A stretch of DNA of 64,000 nt from the NCBI GenBank assembly GCA_025800145.1, contig JAOXSH010000131.1:1-64000 (forward strand), read 5' to 3'. The DNA comes from Cohaesibacter sp. (lineage in GTDB: Bacteria > Pseudomonadota > Alphaproteobacteria > Rhizobiales > Cohaesibacteraceae). This document shows, one piece after another, positions 53,330-63,364 of this stretch. The first letter of the stretch is position 1. Each line of letters starts with the position of its first letter. Below the pieces are notes generated by a model that was given only the letters and a program-made list of their open reading frames with translations, made no database searches and was not told the origin of the DNA. The position numbers were made by a program, and so were the translations under genes.

Positions 53330-53479
53330 TTGACTATTCTGAGAGCGTGCCCAACAACGTAGCAGCCGTTTTGTTGGTCAGAATATAAGGGGAAGGCTGA
53401 AAGCGGTTTCATTGGCCAATCCCTTCGCCCGCAATTGAAGTCCCCACACAAAGTCAGTTGCACAGCACGCAAAAAAGAA

Positions 53480-53518
53480 GCCTGGATCATAACATGATCC
53501 AGGCTTCACTTTTTTAAA
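53480..53518. terminator. Hairpin terminator
   Basis: agaagcctggatcataacatgatccaggcttcactttttt. Confidence 0.7.
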
Positions 53519-53649
53519 ATGGTTTGGTTATAAAACAATCTTGGAAAAGGCTTTGGTTATTAAATTTCTGATACTCTTATAGATCAATCAAACAACAAGA
53601 GAGCGGGGACCAAATCAGGAAATTTCAAAAGGTCCGCACCCTTACTGTA

Positions 53650-54738
53650 TCAGTTTGCCAGCTCAACCTCATGCTGGGCCAAATGCCAGATTTCATGAAG
53701 GATAGGATTTGGATCCCCAACCTTGCCTGACCATTTTTTACAAGATTCTTCCAACAATTTTTCCAATTCAGACGGAATAAAATCATCCTTGCTGGAATCG
53801 TCAATTTCATAACTGCGTTTCTTCAAATCACCGTCATCGCCGGTACACATGGCCACAACATACTGACCAATGGTAACCCCAAGGAAAGCACCTGCATAAC
53901 TGTCAGAAGGGAAATGAACCCCGGCAACAGTGCGATTATCCGCAATACGACCCGCCAAGCGGAACATCGCTTCCTGTGCACTCATCCAGTTATCATTGCC
54001 ACTCAACGCCGCAAGCACTGTCGCAACCGCAAAGGCTTCGGTTGAATGACCGCTGGGCCATGTGCCATGGGTCGGGGTTTGAATACTTGGCTGAACCCGA
54101 TTATCAAAAGCAATCGGGCGTGGACAATCAAATTGCATTTTCAACGGATAGGTTACAGAAGAACAGAGCCGTAAAACCGCATCAATCAGCTCCAAAGTCC
54201 ATTCGGTGCTATGCGCCTGCAAAGACAGCAAATTCCCAAAGAAGGACGTAATATCACTGATTTGAACCGCAATCTCTTCCAAGCGATCCAGACGCAAATG
54301 CGAGGCATTCATGACCTGATCAAGCTGGGCGCGCAATTCCTCAACACTGGGACGATGCAGCGTCAAAGCAGTCTTGCCAAACAGTTTGACCTTGCGTGCA
54401 GCATTGGAATCCTCATCCCCTTTGTTATGAAGGGAAATCTCCGACCCCATAATGCGATCAACCACATAATTGCGTTCGCGGCGATCCATGGCAACAAATG
54501 CACTCCAGGCATCTCGCCCTTGGCGAACAGGTGTAGAGACTTGCGCCTCACCATCCCATGGCAAATGCAGACCATCGCGGGTGGTTACAAGAGCAACACT
54601 TAAAAAAGGAGAACTGGAACTGCCGACATGACTGGACCCATGACCATGTCCGCCATGACCACCGTGGCCACCATGACCACCGTGGCCGCCATGACCTCCG
54701 TGGCCGCCATGACCTCCCTTACCACCAGAAATAGGCAT
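53650..54738 (-). CDS. PAP2-superfamily protein, probable vanadium-dependent haloperoxidase type, with N-terminal (GGH)n tract
   Basis: MPISGGKGGHGGHGG...; THGTWPSGHSTEAFAVATVLAAL and RIADNRTVAGVHFPSDSYAGAFLG; RBS aggagcag before start at 54738. Confidence 0.75.
   Translation of the reverse strand: MPISGGKGGHGGHGGHGGHGGHGGHGGHGGHGHGSSHVGSSSSPFLSVALVTTRDGLHLPWDGEAQVSTPVRQGRDAWSAFVAMDRRERNYVVDRIMGSEISLHNKGDEDSNAARKVKLFGKTALTLHRPSVEELRAQLDQVMNASHLRLDRLEEIAVQISDITSFFGNLLSLQAHSTEWTLELIDAVLRLCSSVTYPLKMQFDCPRPIAFDNRVQPSIQTPTHGTWPSGHSTEAFAVATVLAALSGNDNWMSAQEAMFRLAGRIADNRTVAGVHFPSDSYAGAFLGVTIGQYVVAMCTGDDGDLKKRSYEIDDSSKDDFIPSELEKLLEESCKKWSGKVGDPNPILHEIWHLAQHEVELAN
54642..54718. repeat. Coding tandem 9/18-bp repeat (GGH codons)
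   Basis: alternating ccgccatga / ccaccgtgg units. Confidence 0.85.
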
Positions 54739-54928
54739 GCTCTGCTCCTGTCCCAATTGGAAGTTATTAATGTCCAATTAAAATTTTCTGTTATCGCCCA
54801 GAAGTCAATTTGCGAATGAGCCAAACCGCAAGAAATCACGGAAAATTCACGCTAAACGCATAACGAGCTTTCTTTTTGGACACGTTTTGTGATTTTATGC
54901 TTTAATGGGATGGAGGCAATAAAAAGCA

Positions 54929-56578
54929 ATGCCACAGACACTTGCGAAAATTCAGCTGTTTGGACCCTTCAAGGTTCTGTTGCACGATGGCAGTGATATC
55001 ACACCGCGCAGCGTAAGGGCCTGCGCTCTTCTGGCAATCCTCGCAACCTCCCAAGAATATGAGCGCTCTCGCCGCTGGCTGGAATCCAATTTATGGAGCG
55101 ACCGCGCCCCGGAACAGGCAAGTGGCAGCCTGCGGCAAGCCTTAATGGCAATCCGAAAAATCTTCAAGGATGGAACAAAACCATTAATCAGCAACCGACA
55201 GATTGTTGCACTCGCCCCCAACATCTTTGAGATTGCGCTGCCCTTGGGTGATCCAGACCAGACTAATCTTGAATTTCTGGAAGGCATGCATATTCAGGAT
55301 CAGGCCTTTCAAGCTTGGCACAAAGAGATGCAAACCCATTTCGATGCCGAGCGGCAGCTGCATATGGCAGAACAGGGCGACATACCCCAGCGTCTGACAA
55401 TTCGCTGCACAGGGACAACAGAGCAAAGCTCAGGCCAAAACCAAGACAAAAAGACAGAGACACAAGACCAGCTTTTGGCCCAACATGCCTCTTATCGGCT
55501 TGGCCAATCCATCGTCGATTCCATGGATGCTGACTGCATCATCGCACAATCCGCCTCAACTTGCGCCCCAGCCATACCGCGCAAGGCGGACATTGATCTG
55601 ACATGCAACCTGATTGACAATGGCGGCGCAAAATTGCTGATGATGAATATTGCCTCTTGCCATAACCAGCAATTGCTCTATTCAGACACCATCAAACTGG
55701 ATACCAAAATCCCGTTCATGGAGGGCATCAATTTTCATCGCCTCGGATTTGACGCTGCAGAATCCGTCATGGAAAAAGCCGCCCGCTCCATGCCAGAGGG
55801 CGATCCGCGTCGCACTGCCAGACAGCATCAGCAGCGCGCCATTCGCGAGATTTTCCATTTTGACCAAACCTCCCTTGCCAGCGCAGACCACAATCTTGAT
55901 CTGGCCTATAGTCTGGAGCCAAATCCCGTCTTTTTGGCATGGAAAGCCTTGATCCGCACCATTCAGCTGGTTGAGCGTTTTGATCAGGATACAGAGGCCC
56001 TGAAAATGCAGGCGCAAATTCTGGTCGAACAATGCCTCTATGAGGGAACAAGCAATCCTCTTGTGCTGTCCTTGCTGGCTCTGGTGCAAGTGATGATGTT
56101 TGGCGATGAGGATTTTGCAGTTGATCTGGCCACTCCGGCCCTTGAAAAGAACCCCTCCAGCGCCTTTGCCCTTCAAGCCATGGCCGCAACCCGTTTGATT
56201 GGCGGCGACAGCAAAAGGGCCTATGACTATTCCCGGCAAAGTCACAAAATCGCCCAAGGCTCTGCTTTCCGCCATTGGTGGGATCTCTATCATTGCCTGT
56301 CCTGCATCGCCAACAACCAATATGAAGAAGCTTTAAAAATGGCCGAGGCAGCAGCAAGACGTTCCCCTCGTTTCCGGCCACCTTTGCGGCAATTGATCAG
56401 CCTCTATACCTATTTTGGCCAAACACAAAAGGCCCATGACGCCGCCCATAAACTGCTCTATCTGGAACCAAGTTTCGATATTGAAGTCTTTATCACCAAC
56501 AAAGACTATCCCAACCGAACCCTGCGCAATTCAGGCCTTTTGGCACTGGATTATGAGCATTTGCGCAATCTGCCATAA
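54929..56578 (+). CDS. SARP/BTAD-like transcriptional regulator with C-terminal TPR-like region
   Basis: KIQLFGPFKVLLHDGSDITPRSVRACALLAILATSQEYERSRRWLESNLWSDRAPEQASGSLRQALMAIRK winged-helix/BTAD-like start. Confidence 0.7.
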   Translation: MPQTLAKIQLFGPFKVLLHDGSDITPRSVRACALLAILATSQEYERSRRWLESNLWSDRAPEQASGSLRQALMAIRKIFKDGTKPLISNRQIVALAPNIFEIALPLGDPDQTNLEFLEGMHIQDQAFQAWHKEMQTHFDAERQLHMAEQGDIPQRLTIRCTGTTEQSSGQNQDKKTETQDQLLAQHASYRLGQSIVDSMDADCIIAQSASTCAPAIPRKADIDLTCNLIDNGGAKLLMMNIASCHNQQLLYSDTIKLDTKIPFMEGINFHRLGFDAAESVMEKAARSMPEGDPRRTARQHQQRAIREIFHFDQTSLASADHNLDLAYSLEPNPVFLAWKALIRTIQLVERFDQDTEALKMQAQILVEQCLYEGTSNPLVLSLLALVQVMMFGDEDFAVDLATPALEKNPSSAFALQAMAATRLIGGDSKRAYDYSRQSHKIAQGSAFRHWWDLYHCLSCIANNQYEEALKMAEAAARRSPRFRPPLRQLISLYTYFGQTQKAHDAAHKLLYLEPSFDIEVFITNKDYPNRTLRNSGLLALDYEHLRNLP

Positions 56579-56605
56579 AAGCGATAACGCAAAATCAGAA
56601 CAAAA

Positions 56606-57424
56606 TCACTGTCCACGCAAGGCTCTATCCATATCATCAAGGATTTTACGCTTATGGGAAAAGCCCTCAAGCCGCACCCGCTCTTGCCAAAGACGATAAG
56701 ATTCTTCCACAAAGTCCAAATGCACAAGCGCCGCCCGCTCCGCCGCCTCTGCATCCCCTTCAAGGATAGCACTGGCCAAGACAATATGCTGCTCCAGCAA
56801 AATTTCGCCAGATCCATCAATGGTACGCAAAAAATCCCGATTATAAAAAACGCCCTGCCGGGTCAGATCATAAATGGACGCCATCATATGAATGAGGGTG
56901 GTATTCTGGCTGGCATCAACAATGGCCGAATGCAAATTCATATCGGCCTCGCGTGAGGCCTCAATATCATCCTCTTCCCAACTGGTGCGCATATCATCCA
57001 GAATCCGTTTCAGACGACTTTTGTCATGCTCGGTTGCCCGTTTCGCCGCCAATCTGGCGGCAAAAGCTTCCTGCGTCTTGCGATATTCAAGATAATCATA
57101 AAAAGCCGCGCCATGACGAGAATACAGCGCCAACAAGGCAGGCGACATGGCCCGGCCTGTCAAACGCGACACGAATGCCCCCTCCCCATGGCGCACTGTG
57201 ATCAGACCATTATTTTCCAACCGCTGCAACGCTTCGCGGATTTTGGGACGCGAAACTTTTATCTGGTCAGCCAAATCCCGCTCCGATGGCAACCGCCGCC
57301 CTTCCTTGAGCACACCATTGACAATCAGAATTTCAATCTGATCAACCACAGCATCGGCCACACTTTCATGGGCAACAGGTTCGAAAGGGCTTGGCGACAG
57401 AGACAGATCAGAAGGCATTTTCAC
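56606..57424 (-). CDS. GntR/FadR-family transcriptional regulator
   Basis: VDQIEILIVNGVLKEGRRLPSERDLADQIKVSRPKIREALQRLENNGLITVRHGEGAFV. Confidence 0.92.
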   Translation of the reverse strand: MKMPSDLSLSPSPFEPVAHESVADAVVDQIEILIVNGVLKEGRRLPSERDLADQIKVSRPKIREALQRLENNGLITVRHGEGAFVSRLTGRAMSPALLALYSRHGAAFYDYLEYRKTQEAFAARLAAKRATEHDKSRLKRILDDMRTSWEEDDIEASREADMNLHSAIVDASQNTTLIHMMASIYDLTRQGVFYNRDFLRTIDGSGEILLEQHIVLASAILEGDAEAAERAALVHLDFVEESYRLWQERVRLEGFSHKRKILDDMDRALRGQ

Positions 57425-57802
57425 AGGTCTTTCAGTGACTATTATACGCCAACTCTAGCCGGATTATCCAAGATTGCAAATTCGAAATCACCATTTTCCT
57501 AGCCTTTGGTCGAGAAAAAGAACCATAAGCGCCAAAAAATAACGGCGCATAAGACGCAAGACGTGAAAACCAAATAAAATAGATAAAATCATGAATAACA
57601 ATAATTTATTCAATCCACATTTTACAACATAAGCCTCAAGATAAAAACTGGCAAAGGCAAATTCGGCCCAAGTGGTAAAATTAATTATTGACTTATATAT
57701 GATGGTAAAGTTTATTTACCTCGCAAGGATTGACCCTTCAATGCCTTACGCCATAGCCACATCATGGCTTTGAAATCGACCAGATCTTTGGGAGGAAGAC
57801 TG

Positions 57803-58864
57803 ATGAAAAAATCATTCGCAGCACTGGCGCTTGCCGCAACCATGCTCACCGCTCCGCTTGCAACCAGCGCAGTGGCAGCAGACAAATTGCTCTTGAAAAC
57901 ACCCATTGCCTTTTCAACCTCTCTGCCCGGCCTCGGCTCTCCAATTCCAAGAGTTGCAAAACAGCTCAGCCTGATGTCCGGCGGCAGCCTGAAAATGAAG
58001 GTCTATGAGCCCGGCAAACTGGTGCCAGCTTTTGAAATTCTCGATGCAGTCTCATCTGGCAAAATCAATTCCGGCTACACAACCGCTGGCTATTGGGCAG
58101 GCAAAATTCCAGCTGCTCCCCTCTTCTCCGCCGTGCCATTTGGACCCGAAGCTGGCGAATATCTCGCATGGCTCTATTATGGCAACGGCCTGTCCCTCTA
58201 TCAGGAAATGTATGATCAGGCAGGCTTTAACGTCAAAGTCTTGCCTTGCGCCATCATCGCACCAGAAACCTCTGGCTGGTTCGCCAAGGAAATCAACAAG
58301 GTTGAAGATCTGGAAGGCCTGAAAATGCGCTTCTTCGGTCTGGGCGGCAAGGTCATGCAAAAGCTGGGTGTTGCAACCTCCCTGTTGCCCGGCGGCGAAA
58401 TCTTCCCGGCTCTGGAAAAAGGCGCCATTGACGCCACCGAATTTTCCATGCCTGCCATTGATGCCCGCCTTGGCTTCCACAAATTGGTGAAATTCAACTA
58501 TTTCCCCGGCTGGCACCAACAGGCAACCGTCTTTGAATTGCTGATCAACAAAGATGTCTGGAACAAGGCCTCAGACCAGCATAAAGCCATCATCGATAAT
58601 GCCTGCAAAGCTTCCATGACCGACAGCTTTGCCGAAGGCGAAGCCATTCAGCATGATGCACTGCTGGACAATGTCAACAACAATGGCGTCACCATCAAAA
58701 AGTGGAATGACGACATGTTGGCCACCTTCCGCAAAACATGGGACGAAGTCGCAAAAGAAGAAGCAGGCAAGGACAAATTCTTTGCCAAGGTTCTGGGCGA
58801 CATGCAATCCTTCCGCAACGGCTATGCCATCTGGAAAGAAAATGCCTTCCTGCCCCGCAAATAA
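57803..58864 (+). CDS. TRAP transporter substrate-binding protein (DctP-like)
   Basis: signal MKKSFAALALAATMLTAPLATSAVA; LLPGGEIFPALEKGAIDATEFSMPAIDARLGF; RBS ggaggaag. Confidence 0.92.
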   Translation: MKKSFAALALAATMLTAPLATSAVAADKLLLKTPIAFSTSLPGLGSPIPRVAKQLSLMSGGSLKMKVYEPGKLVPAFEILDAVSSGKINSGYTTAGYWAGKIPAAPLFSAVPFGPEAGEYLAWLYYGNGLSLYQEMYDQAGFNVKVLPCAIIAPETSGWFAKEINKVEDLEGLKMRFFGLGGKVMQKLGVATSLLPGGEIFPALEKGAIDATEFSMPAIDARLGFHKLVKFNYFPGWHQQATVFELLINKDVWNKASDQHKAIIDNACKASMTDSFAEGEAIQHDALLDNVNNNGVTIKKWNDDMLATFRKTWDEVAKEEAGKDKFFAKVLGDMQSFRNGYAIWKENAFLPRK

Positions 58865-58986
58865 AGGATAAGGCATCTGATAAGGGGCGGTGGCCAAGCA
58901 CCGCCCCTTTTTTCATTGATAAGTAAGATCTGCAAAAACACCCCATATCTGCCAAAATGGCCCAAAGGTCTGGTGAGGAGATCAAG

Positions 58987-61053
58987 ATGGCTGACAAATT
59001 CCCTCAAACGGATGATCCGATCGAACTTTACGAGACCATCCTCGAACATGAAGATCAGGACAAACAAGCCATAGCCGTTGGCATTGACAAGGCCATCAAA
59101 GGCATTGGCCATATCGTCATGTGGGCCAATCTCCTGCTCATCGCAGCCATTGTGTCACAAGTCACAATGCGCTATCTGCTCAACCAGAATTATCCCAAAC
59201 TGGACGAAATCCAGTGGCATTTCTATGGTCTGGTGACCATGATCGGCATTTCCTATGCCCTTGTTACAGACAGTCATGTGCGGGTGGATTTGCTCCATAT
59301 TCAGCTCAGCGAACGGGCAAGACGCATTATCGAGGTCATTGGCATCCTCACCCTTTTGGCCCCTTTCATCTATCTGATGGTTGATCAGGGCTATGATTAT
59401 TTCTCGGAAAGCCTGCGCGTCAACGAGCGCTCCAACAGCCCCATTGGCCTGCCAGCCCGCTGGGCTTTTAAAGCCATCATCCCGATCAGTTTTGTCCTGC
59501 TGGGCCTTGCCGCCCTTGCCCGCCTGATCCATGACGCCCATGCCTTGTTTGTCGATGCACCTAAGGAGCGCGAAGGCGCAGATCTGCGCCTCATTCTCTG
59601 GGCCCTGATCGGATTTGCCGTGGTGGCAGTGGCTCTGACCTTCCTCGTCCATACCACCGAGGAAAAGCTGGTCATTGCCATGTTCCTGACCTTCGTTGCC
59701 CTGCTCTTTACCGGGTTTCCGGTGGCTTGGACATTGGCAGGCGTTGGCGTGGCTTTCTGCGGCGTGGCCTATCTCTTTGACAATGGCTTTATGACCTGGA
59801 CAGGACTGGAAGAAACCCTCACCGGCCTTGATTATCTCAGCCTTGGAGCTGTGGTAAACCGCGTCTATGCCACCATGTCCAATGCCGTGCTCGTCGCCTT
59901 GCCCATGTTCATCTTCATGGGGTTGATGCTGGACGAATCCGGCGTGGCAGAAAAATTAATGACCTCCATGCAACGTCTCTTTGGCACCGTGCGCGGCGGT
60001 CTTGCCATCACCGTTACCATGATTGGCATCATTCTGGCCGCCTCCACCGGCATCATTGGCGCCTCTGTGGTGCTGTTGGGCGTCTTGTCCCTGCCCTCCA
60101 TGATGCAACAAAAATATGCCCCCACCCTTGCCGCAGGCGTCGTCAGCGCCTCTGGCACTTTGGGCATTCTCATTCCCCCTTCCATCATGCTGGTCATCAT
60201 GGCCGACCAAATGGCCCTCTCTGTGGGCGATCTGTTCATGGCCGCAGTCTTTCCCGGCATTCTGATCGGCGTGCTATATCTGAGCTATATTTTCATCCTC
60301 TCACTGGTCAAGCGCGATGTCGCCCCCGTGCCAGAAGGGGCAAAACGCCCGGACTGGTCCGCTATCAAGGATGTCGCTTTTGCGGTGTTGCCAACCCTTG
60401 CTTTGATTTTGGCCGTGCTTGGCTCCATCTTTGCAGGCCTCACCACACCGACCGAGGCCTCTGGCATAGGCGCGATTGGCGCAACCCTGCTGGCCTTGGG
60501 CTATCGCCGCCTGACACTGCGCAAATTGGTCAATGTGCTAAAATCCACCTTCAACACCACCGCCTATATCTTTGCCATCTTCCTTGGTGCAACCATCTTT
60601 TCCTATGTGCTGCGAGAGCTGGGGGGCGATGCATTGATCGAAGATATGATTGCCGGTGCGGGCCTTGATGCTACAGGCACCGTGCTGATCATCCTCTTCA
60701 TCGTCTTCCTGCTGGGTTTTGTGCTCGACTGGATCGAAATTACCCTGATCGTGCTGCCTTTGATGCGCCCCATCGTCAATGGCTTGGGGCTAGACATTCC
60801 CGGCTTTGGTGTGGTTGATGAGCCTGCCCTCATCTGGTTTGTCATTCTGGTGGCTGTCACGTTGCAAACTTCTTTCCTGACGCCCCCGGTCGGCTTTGCG
60901 CTCTTTTACCTAAAAGGCGTCTGCCCGCCGCAAATCAAACTCACAGACATTTACAAAGGCATCATCCCCTTCGTGCTCTTGCAGCTTTTGGGCCTTGCTT
61001 TTGTCTTTCTCTGGCCAGAACTTGCAACTTGGCTCCCCTCGATCGCCTATTAG
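58987..61053 (+). CDS. TRAP transporter fused small and large permease (DctQM)
   Basis: N-terminal DctQ-like (DSHVRVDLLHI) and C-terminal DctM (GTLGILIPPSIMLVIMA, TTPTEASGIGAIGA); start trimmed to MADKFPQ. Confidence 0.92.
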   Translation: MADKFPQTDDPIELYETILEHEDQDKQAIAVGIDKAIKGIGHIVMWANLLLIAAIVSQVTMRYLLNQNYPKLDEIQWHFYGLVTMIGISYALVTDSHVRVDLLHIQLSERARRIIEVIGILTLLAPFIYLMVDQGYDYFSESLRVNERSNSPIGLPARWAFKAIIPISFVLLGLAALARLIHDAHALFVDAPKEREGADLRLILWALIGFAVVAVALTFLVHTTEEKLVIAMFLTFVALLFTGFPVAWTLAGVGVAFCGVAYLFDNGFMTWTGLEETLTGLDYLSLGAVVNRVYATMSNAVLVALPMFIFMGLMLDESGVAEKLMTSMQRLFGTVRGGLAITVTMIGIILAASTGIIGASVVLLGVLSLPSMMQQKYAPTLAAGVVSASGTLGILIPPSIMLVIMADQMALSVGDLFMAAVFPGILIGVLYLSYIFILSLVKRDVAPVPEGAKRPDWSAIKDVAFAVLPTLALILAVLGSIFAGLTTPTEASGIGAIGATLLALGYRRLTLRKLVNVLKSTFNTTAYIFAIFLGATIFSYVLRELGGDALIEDMIAGAGLDATGTVLIILFIVFLLGFVLDWIEITLIVLPLMRPIVNGLGLDIPGFGVVDEPALIWFVILVAVTLQTSFLTPPVGFALFYLKGVCPPQIKLTDIYKGIIPFVLLQLLGLAFVFLWPELATWLPSIAY

Positions 61054-61120
61054 AGCATAGTTTGTCGAAAAGTGTGTGCGGTTTTCGGACAAAAATATGC
61101 TTAGAAACAAAATGCTCTAG
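61051..61120. repeat. REP-like palindromic intergenic repeat (copy 3), overlaps dctQM stop codon
   Basis: tagagcatagtttgtcgaaaagtgtgtgcggttttcggacaaaaatatgcttagaaacaaaatgctctag. Confidence 0.88.
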
Positions 61121-61144
61121 AACCTACAAAAACGGAAAAAAGAC

Positions 61145-62827
61145 ATGGCCCATACAGACCTGATCCAGACCTTCAAGGACATTGTCGGTACGCGCCATGT
61201 CTTGACAAGCGAGCGGCAGACCGAACCTTTTCGCAAAGGCTTTCGCTCTGGCGAAGGTCAGGTGCTGGCCGTGATCCAGCCCGCCACCTTGCTGCAACAA
61301 TGGCAGATCCTCAAAGCCTGCGTAACCGCTGATGTGATTGTCATCATGCAGGCCGCCAATACCGGCCTCACCGAAGGCTCCACCCCAAAGGGACACTATG
61401 ACCGCGACGTGGTGCTGATCAATACCCGCCGCATGGATACCATTCAAACACTGGATGAGGGCAAACAGGTCATCTCCTTTCCCGGTGCAACCCTGTTCGC
61501 GCTGGAAAAACGCCTCGCTCCTTTGGGGCGCGAGCCTCATTCAGTCATTGGTTCCTCCTGTATTGGGGCGTCAATCATTGGTGGCGTCTGCAACAATTCC
61601 GGCGGCTCACTGGTTGAGCGCGGCCCCTCTTACACCGAGCTATCGCTCTTTGCCCGCATCACCAAAGACGGGCAGCTGGAGCTGGTCAACCATCTGGGCA
61701 TTGAGCTTGGTGACAGTGCGCAAGAAATCCTCACCCGGCTGGAAAAAGGCGACTATAGCCAAAGCGATATCGAAGCCACCAACCGCAAGGCCTCTGACAG
61801 CGATTATGAGGGCCGCGTGCGCGATGTCGATGCCGACAGCCCCGCCCGCTTCAATGCCGACAAACGCCGCTTATATGAGTCCGCCGGTTGCGCGGGCAAA
61901 CTGGCCGTCTTTGCTGTGCGCCTCGATACCTATCCCAAAAACAAGCAAGAGCAGGTCTTTTACATCGGCACCAACGATCCCGCCGATCTTACCCAATTGC
62001 GCCGCCACATCCTGTCCAGCTTTGAAACCCTGCCCGTCTCAGCCGAATATATGCATCAGGACTGCTACGACCTGACACAAAAATATGGCAAAGACACCAT
62101 CATCATGATTGACAGGCTCGGCACTGACCGCCTGCCAATATTCTTTGCCCTCAAAGGCAAAATCGATGCTTATTTGAACAAAATTCCCGCCCTGTCCAAT
62201 CTGACAGACCGCATGATGCAACTGGCATCCAGCCTATGGCCGCAAATCCTGCCCAAAAAAATGCAGGATTTTCGGAAGCGCTACAGCCATCATTTGATTC
62301 TAAAAGCCCGTGATGAGGGCATAGAGGAAGCGCGCAGCTATTTCGAAAGCTTCTTTGCCGACAAAGACGGCGACTTTTTTGCCTGCACAGCCCGAGAGGG
62401 CAAAATAGCAGGGCTGCATCGCTTTGCCGCCGCCGGGGCCGCGGTGCGCTATATGGCGCTGAACGAACAAAAGGTCGAAGGCATTCTGGCCCTTGATATT
62501 GCCCTGCGCCGCAATGATCGCGACTGGCTGGAACAACTCCCCCAAGAGCTGAACAACCAGCTTATCAGCCGCCTTTATTACGGCCACTTCCTCTGCCATG
62601 TGCTCCATCAGGATTATATCGTCAAAAAGGGCGTCGATCTGGCAGACCTAAAAGCCAAAATGCTCAAAATTCTTGATGAACGCGGCGCAGAATATCCAGC
62701 CGAGCATAATGTCGGCCACCTCTATAAGGCAAAACCCGATCTTGCCAATTTCTACAAGGATATCGACCCCACCAATTCCCTCAATCCCGGCCTTGGCAAA
62801 TTATCACGCAAGAAATTTTACCGTTAG
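61145..62827 (+). CDS. dld: quinone-dependent D-lactate dehydrogenase (E. coli Dld type)
   Basis: FAD_binding_4-like VIVIMQAANTGLTEGSTPKG and C-terminal membrane-binding-like region GHLYKAKPDLANFYKDIDPTNSLNPGLGKLS. Confidence 0.9.
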   Translation: MAHTDLIQTFKDIVGTRHVLTSERQTEPFRKGFRSGEGQVLAVIQPATLLQQWQILKACVTADVIVIMQAANTGLTEGSTPKGHYDRDVVLINTRRMDTIQTLDEGKQVISFPGATLFALEKRLAPLGREPHSVIGSSCIGASIIGGVCNNSGGSLVERGPSYTELSLFARITKDGQLELVNHLGIELGDSAQEILTRLEKGDYSQSDIEATNRKASDSDYEGRVRDVDADSPARFNADKRRLYESAGCAGKLAVFAVRLDTYPKNKQEQVFYIGTNDPADLTQLRRHILSSFETLPVSAEYMHQDCYDLTQKYGKDTIIMIDRLGTDRLPIFFALKGKIDAYLNKIPALSNLTDRMMQLASSLWPQILPKKMQDFRKRYSHHLILKARDEGIEEARSYFESFFADKDGDFFACTAREGKIAGLHRFAAAGAAVRYMALNEQKVEGILALDIALRRNDRDWLEQLPQELNNQLISRLYYGHFLCHVLHQDYIVKKGVDLADLKAKMLKILDERGAEYPAEHNVGHLYKAKPDLANFYKDIDPTNSLNPGLGKLSRKKFYR

Positions 62828-62892
62828 GGCATATTTCCAAAAGCTATGCGCAGCTTTCAGCGAAAACTCATAAATTTCGCATATTCGCAACT
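62825..62892. repeat. Degenerate REP-like repeat (copy 4)
   Basis: agggcatatttccaaaagctatgcgcagctttcagcgaaaactcataaatttcgcatattcg. Confidence 0.5.
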
Positions 62893-63003
62893 TTTGTGCA
62901 GGCATGACCGTTCATCCACCGATCGGATAAAATCCCGCCTACATTGCTTGCCACCACCCCCACAATCTGGCACACTTTAGCTGCACACGTGTAAGTCCAC
63001 GGT

Positions 63004-63145
63004 GTGAGGCTTAAGAACCTCTCCCATACTCGGTCCTATGGCCGGGTGACAGTCGCTATGTCCAAGGCCTACGGCCCAAAAGTGCTGTGCCTCTTGTATG
63101 GGAAGGTTCTTAACATTCCGGCCACCAGGGTGGAATGCCTCAAAT
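63004..63145 (+). ncRNA. Candidate structured RNA or long-stem leader
   Basis: TTAAGAACCTCTCCCATAC (63011-63029) pairs with GTATGGGAAGGTTCTTAA (63096-63113), with GGCC-rich inner region and a second hairpin at about 63114-63137. Confidence 0.5.
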
Positions 63146-63166
63146 GATATATTGAAGAGGCGTTTC

Positions 63167-63364
63167 ATGAAGGATTTTGACAAAACACATACTATTTTAT
63201 CTATGCAATATGCTGTTTCAATCAACGAAGCCCTGTTTGCAGGCGATACGGACCAAATTTTCTCACTCCTTGCCGATTTGCTGGAGGTAAGAGGCGAAAA
63301 AATGAGCCAAGAGCAATTTGCCAACTATTGTCAGCGCGGCCTTTTCACGACAGCTAACAATTAA
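63167..63364 (+). CDS. small hypothetical protein (65 aa)
   Basis: MKDFDKTHTILSMQYAVSINEALFAGDTDQIFSLLADLLEVRGEKMSQEQFANYCQRGLFTTANN; gaagaggcg upstream of ATG. Confidence 0.5.
   Translation: MKDFDKTHTILSMQYAVSINEALFAGDTDQIFSLLADLLEVRGEKMSQEQFANYCQRGLFTTANN

Noticed and set aside
62977-63324. 115-aa minus-strand ORF across the candidate structured RNA
   Set aside because: Its frame runs through both arms of the long stem and antisense to the better 65-aa ORF; unlikely to be coding
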